Shown here: in pieces, positions 60,275 through 64,000 of the stretch
Position numbering within the stretch: position 1 is the stretch's first letter
Layout of the letters: each line of letters begins with the position of its first letter
Origin: Pseudodesulfovibrio thermohalotolerans
GTDB taxonomy: Bacteria > Desulfobacterota > Desulfovibrionia > Desulfovibrionales > Desulfovibrionaceae
Direction: 5' to 3'
Assembly (NCBI RefSeq): GCF_021353295.2
Contig: NZ_CP120635.1
Coordinates: forward strand, 248,001 to 312,000
Length of the DNA stretch: 64,000 nucleotides
Notes under the pieces: model-generated
The model's input: the letters and a program-made list of their open reading frames with translations, nothing else
Told to the model about the DNA's origin: nothing
The model's database searches: none
Translations under genes and position numbers: made by a program

Positions 60275-60514
60275 CTAGCTCTCGGCGTCTTCGAACCTGG
60301 CTTGGATGACGGCCGCGTCTTCGGGACCGGACTCAAGCTGGAGGGACTTGGACTGACCGTGGCAGCGCACCCCCTCATGGGTGAGGGTGATATACCCGGC
60401 GGACAGGGCCCTGGTGTAGGGCATCTGCTCGCGCATCTCGTCGAAGTTGATGCGGCTGGGGAATATGATGGGCACGGGCGCGCCGGAAAAGTCTTCGAAC
60501 ATGATGTACTTCAT
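60275..60514 (-). CDS. Small hypothetical protein
   Basis: 79 residues from the ATG at 60514 with AAAAGGAG upstream. 'MKYIMFEDFSGAPVPIIFPS' and 'YTRALSAGYITLTHEGVRCHGQS' suggest a compact soluble protein. Good ribosome site and a strong terminator mark it as a real single-gene unit. No family recognised. Confidence 0.65.
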   Translation of the reverse strand: MKYIMFEDFSGAPVPIIFPSRINFDEMREQMPYTRALSAGYITLTHEGVRCHGQSKSLQLESGPEDAAVIQARFEDAES

Positions 60515-60606
60515 GAATGGCTCCTTTTGTTCGGCCAGAGTATCTGTTGGGCGGCCGCAGATCAAGATGTTGCCTCAACCTGCGCGACAGGATACACGTA
60601 CACCCC

Positions 60607-61644
60607 ATGCGCGAATACAAAAAAATCGGCGTCTGGCAGACCGCCTTTCTTGGCGACGCCGTGTTGACCCTGCCCCTGTTGAGGGCGCTCAAGGACCGCT
60701 ACCCCGATGCGGAGATTCATTTCTTCGTGCGAGCCGGGGTGGAGCCTGTGTTCACTGGCCAGCCAGAAATCGCGCGGGTGCGCCCCTTTGCCAAGCGCGG
60801 GGCGCAGAAGTCGCTGAAGGCGGCCGTGCGTATCGGGCGGGATTTCGGCCGGGAGGGCTTCGATCTGTGGATCTCCGCTCACGCGAGCCTGCGTTCGGCC
60901 GTTGTGGCCCGGGCCACCGGCATCAGCAGGCGTATCGGCTACCGCGCGCCGTGGTATAACCGTTTCGCGTACACCGAGACCGTGGACCGTCGTTTTGACG
61001 AGCTTGCCGAAATTGAGCGGCTCATGGAGCTGGTCAGGCCGCTGGGCATCGACGGCCCCGCGCCCGAGGCGCGGCTTGTCTTGCCGAGCGGAGCCATGCG
61101 CGCGGCGGAGCGCATCCGGGGAGGCATCGACGCCGACCGGCCGGTGCTCGGCATTCATCCCGGCTCCACCTGGCCGACAAAGTGTTGGCCCGAAGAATAT
61201 TTCAGCGAGATCGTGCGCAGGGCCTCGGACGGCGGCGCGCATGTGCTCGTCTTTGCAGGTCCGGGCGAAGAGGAGGTGGCCGAGCGGATCATCGACGGGG
61301 CCGAAGTCGCGCCGCACCACGTGACCAACCTCGCGGGAAAGTTGTCCCTGCCCAAGCTCGCGGCCTGTCTCGGCAAGCTTGACGCCTACCTGACCAACGA
61401 TTCCGGCCCCATGCACCTGGCCTGGACACAGGACGTGCCCCTGGTGGCCCTGTTCGGTCCCACCGTGGAATCCCTGGGCTTCTTTCCGCGCGGCGCGAAC
61501 TCGACGGTCCTTGAAACCGAGTTGAATTGCCGCCCCTGCGGACTGCACGGACCTCGGAAATGTCCCAAGGGCCATTTCCGGTGCATGAAGGAATTGACCC
61601 CCGACCGGGTCTGGTCCGAACTGAGAAAAAAGCTCTGGCCCTAG
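60607..61644 (+). CDS. Glycosyltransferase family 9 (heptosyltransferase-like)
   Basis: 345 residues from the ATG at 60607; a longer frame upstream overlaps the neighbouring gene's promoter. GT9 features: 'KKIGVWQTAFLGDAVLTLPL', 'HPGSTWPTKCWPEEYF', 'YLTNDSGPMHLAW', 'VALFGPTVESLGFFP', then a small cysteine motif 'LNCRPCGLHGPRKCPKGHFRCM' (quoted in part) near the C-terminus. Likely an ADP-heptose:LPS heptosyltransferase (WaaF/RfaF type) acting on lipid A core. Confidence 0.85.
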   Translation: MREYKKIGVWQTAFLGDAVLTLPLLRALKDRYPDAEIHFFVRAGVEPVFTGQPEIARVRPFAKRGAQKSLKAAVRIGRDFGREGFDLWISAHASLRSAVVARATGISRRIGYRAPWYNRFAYTETVDRRFDELAEIERLMELVRPLGIDGPAPEARLVLPSGAMRAAERIRGGIDADRPVLGIHPGSTWPTKCWPEEYFSEIVRRASDGGAHVLVFAGPGEEEVAERIIDGAEVAPHHVTNLAGKLSLPKLAACLGKLDAYLTNDSGPMHLAWTQDVPLVALFGPTVESLGFFPRGANSTVLETELNCRPCGLHGPRKCPKGHFRCMKELTPDRVWSELRKKLWP

Positions 61645-61684
61645 GTGGCCCTTTCGGGCCTGGGGGAAAGTGCCGATCCGATTT

Positions 61685-61718
61685 GCGCGAGCCTTTTTCG
61701 AGAGGGTCGCGCTTTTTT
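61685..61718 (+). terminator. Rho-independent terminator of GT9 gene
   Basis: GCGCGA...TCGCGC with an internal CC/GG pair, followed by TTTTTT, about 40 nt after the stop. Confidence 0.78.
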
Positions 61719-62016
61719 GTTCATGAGCCTTAGGCGTATTCTTTACGTGCGTCGGCAGAAAACCGTGCGGATGACTTGTCCGTATGGGCAGGGCTTACCC
61801 TTCTTGCGGATTTACGGGCAAGCCTTGCTGAGGTCGCTGTTTGCTCCGGCCAATTCCCATCACTTATCTGCTTCATACCCATAGGACGTTTGCGTTTCTC
61901 GGTGTTTTCCCCCTCGAAAAATCGGTCGCTGTGGACGGGAACGCGAGGTTTCAGTCGAAGTGGGATACAAGGCCGTTTGGGCCGGGATGTTTTATCGGAT
62001 AAGGCTGGGAGCAATG
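61719..62016. other. Intergenic region between two convergent terminators
   Basis: About 300 bp. A 94-codon plus-strand open frame crosses into the atp terminator and has no ribosome site or family. I see no RNA gene or repeat here. Confidence 0.3.
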
Positions 62017-62046
62017 AAAAGGGGCGGTTCCTTGCGGAACCGCCCC
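62017..62046 (-). terminator. Terminator of the ATP synthase operon
   Basis: GGGGCGGTTCC-gcaa-GGAACCGCCCC, 11-bp perfect stem, followed by TTTT on the minus strand, 30 nt past the atpC stop. Confidence 0.9.
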
Positions 62047-62075
62047 TTTGTTGTGTGTGAGTGGGGAGGTCGAGG

Positions 62076-62495
62076 TTAGCAGGTGCCTGCGTTCTGACCG
62101 CTGGACTTGCAGCTGATGCGCGAGATGGCGCGTTTCAGAGCGGCCTGGTTGCGGGCGGCCTCGATCTTTTCCTTGGAGGCCGTGGAACGCTGTTCTGCGC
62201 GGTCCTTGGCCTTCATGGCGCGATCGACGTCGATCTCGATGGCCTTTTCGGCAACCTCAGCCAGGATGGTGACCTGGTTGTTGCTGACTTCGGCAAAGCC
62301 ACCGGAGACGAAGACGTAGAACGCCTTGCCGTCTTGTTTGTAGTGAAGATTGCCGATCCCGAGAGCGGACAGGAAAGGCACGTGGTTCGGCAGTACGCCG
62401 AACTCGCCCATGATGCCGGGCGCGCCCACGTATTCCACGTCCTCGGAAAGAACCTTCCGATCGGGAGTGACAATTTCAAGCTTCAATGTGGCCAT
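62076..62495 (-). CDS. atpC: ATP synthase F1 epsilon subunit
   Basis: 139 residues. Beta-sandwich '[20 protein letters not shown]', '[17 protein letters not shown]', then the helical C-terminal hairpin ('[11 protein letters not shown]', '[18 protein letters not shown]'). Regulatory subunit of the central stalk. Last gene of atp operon, 12 bp after atpD. A short Cys-rich tail ([11 protein letters not shown]) is unusual. Confidence 0.96.
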   Translation of the reverse strand: MATLKLEIVTPDRKVLSEDVEYVGAPGIMGEFGVLPNHVPFLSALGIGNLHYKQDGKAFYVFVSGGFAEVSNNQVTILAEVAEKAIEIDVDRAMKAKDRAEQRSTASKEKIEAARNQAALKRAISRISCKSSGQNAGTC

Positions 62496-62507
62496 GAGGT
62501 ACCTCGC

Positions 62508-63908
<1,401 letters not shown>

Positions 63909-63921
63909 TCATAGCCCCCTT

Positions 63922-64000
63922 TTATCCTTTCAGCGCTTCCACGCCGCCGACAATGTCCATGAGATCGCCAGTGATGGCGGCCTGCCTCGTCTTGTTGTAA
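63922..64000 (-). CDS. atpG: ATP synthase F1 gamma subunit (partial, C-terminus only)
   Basis: The last 25 codons read 'YNKTRQAAITGDLMDIVGG' followed by VEALKG and stop, the invariant C-terminus of AtpG that contacts the beta-subunit ring. The remainder lies beyond the window. 16 bp separate it from atpD. Confidence 0.95.
   Translation of the reverse strand, partial: YNKTRQAAITGDLMDIVGGVEALKG

Noticed and set aside
61776..62060. 94-codon plus-strand ORF
   Set aside because: Runs into the atp terminator hairpin and has no ribosome site or recognisable sequence.

Overview
The window is a roughly 62% GC chromosomal segment from an anaerobic, probably sulfate-reducing bacterium of the Desulfovibrionaceae (Desulfovibrio/Pseudodesulfovibrio type). 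The assignment rests on content: an isethionate-type glycyl-radical sulfite lyase, a CooA-CooS-CooC carbon monoxide module, an anaerobic reductive dehalogenase operon, TRAP transport, two sigma-54 activators and many PAS-type sensor kinases. No insertion sequence, prophage, CRISPR array or rRNA was seen. One tRNA (Arg, TCT) is present.

Layout. 1-9.7 kb: a sulfonate locus. It has a TRAP transporter (dctPQM, dctM cut by the window edge), an amidohydrolase-fold protein with an altered metal site, the glycyl-radical lyase iseG with its activase iseH, and a PAS/sigma-54 activator. Three -24/-12 promoters lie here (dctP, amidohydrolase, iseG), and a tandem 25-bp repeat sits midway between the two divergent ones, so the locus looks like one sigma-54 regulon. 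10-19.5 kb: an orphan PhoB-type regulator, a degenerate GGDEF protein, a DegT aminotransferase, a PrsW-type protease, hisI-hisG, TerC, a methyltransferase, a DsrE-like protein and the tRNA. 19.6-23.3 kb: a NitT/TauT-type ABC importer and two small genes, one of the pyrimidine-dimer glycosylase family. 23.7-26.4 kb: rpsA-sppA.

26.4-33.7 kb: a complete reductive dehalogenase cluster read leftward (TPR protein, rdhA, rdhB, rdhC, an 81-residue membrane protein, apbE), with a divergent GAF/sigma-54 activator. RdhC carries an ApbE-type flavinylation motif and apbE is in the same operon, which suggests a self-contained electron-delivery chain to the dehalogenase. This is the most striking system in the window.

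33.8-55 kb: an HDAC-like/hydantoinase-like pair, an NmrA-type protein, an HD-GYP phosphodiesterase, a phospholipase-C-like protein, two large sensor kinases, a nitroreductase/flavoprotein pair with a divergent HxlR regulator, an orphan HPt protein, phoU-pstB behind a Pho-box-like site, an AMIN-domain protein, a glycosyltransferase, cheD, two response regulators (HDOD and a degenerate HD-GYP) and an MFS transporter. 55-64 kb: DUF523 and YgjP-type genes, cooC-cooS-cooA with a CooA-box-like palindrome, a GT9 heptosyltransferase, and the 3' end of the ATP synthase operon (atpG partial, atpD, atpC) closed by a strong terminator.

All functional calls rest on visible motifs, family knowledge and context. 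No database search was run.
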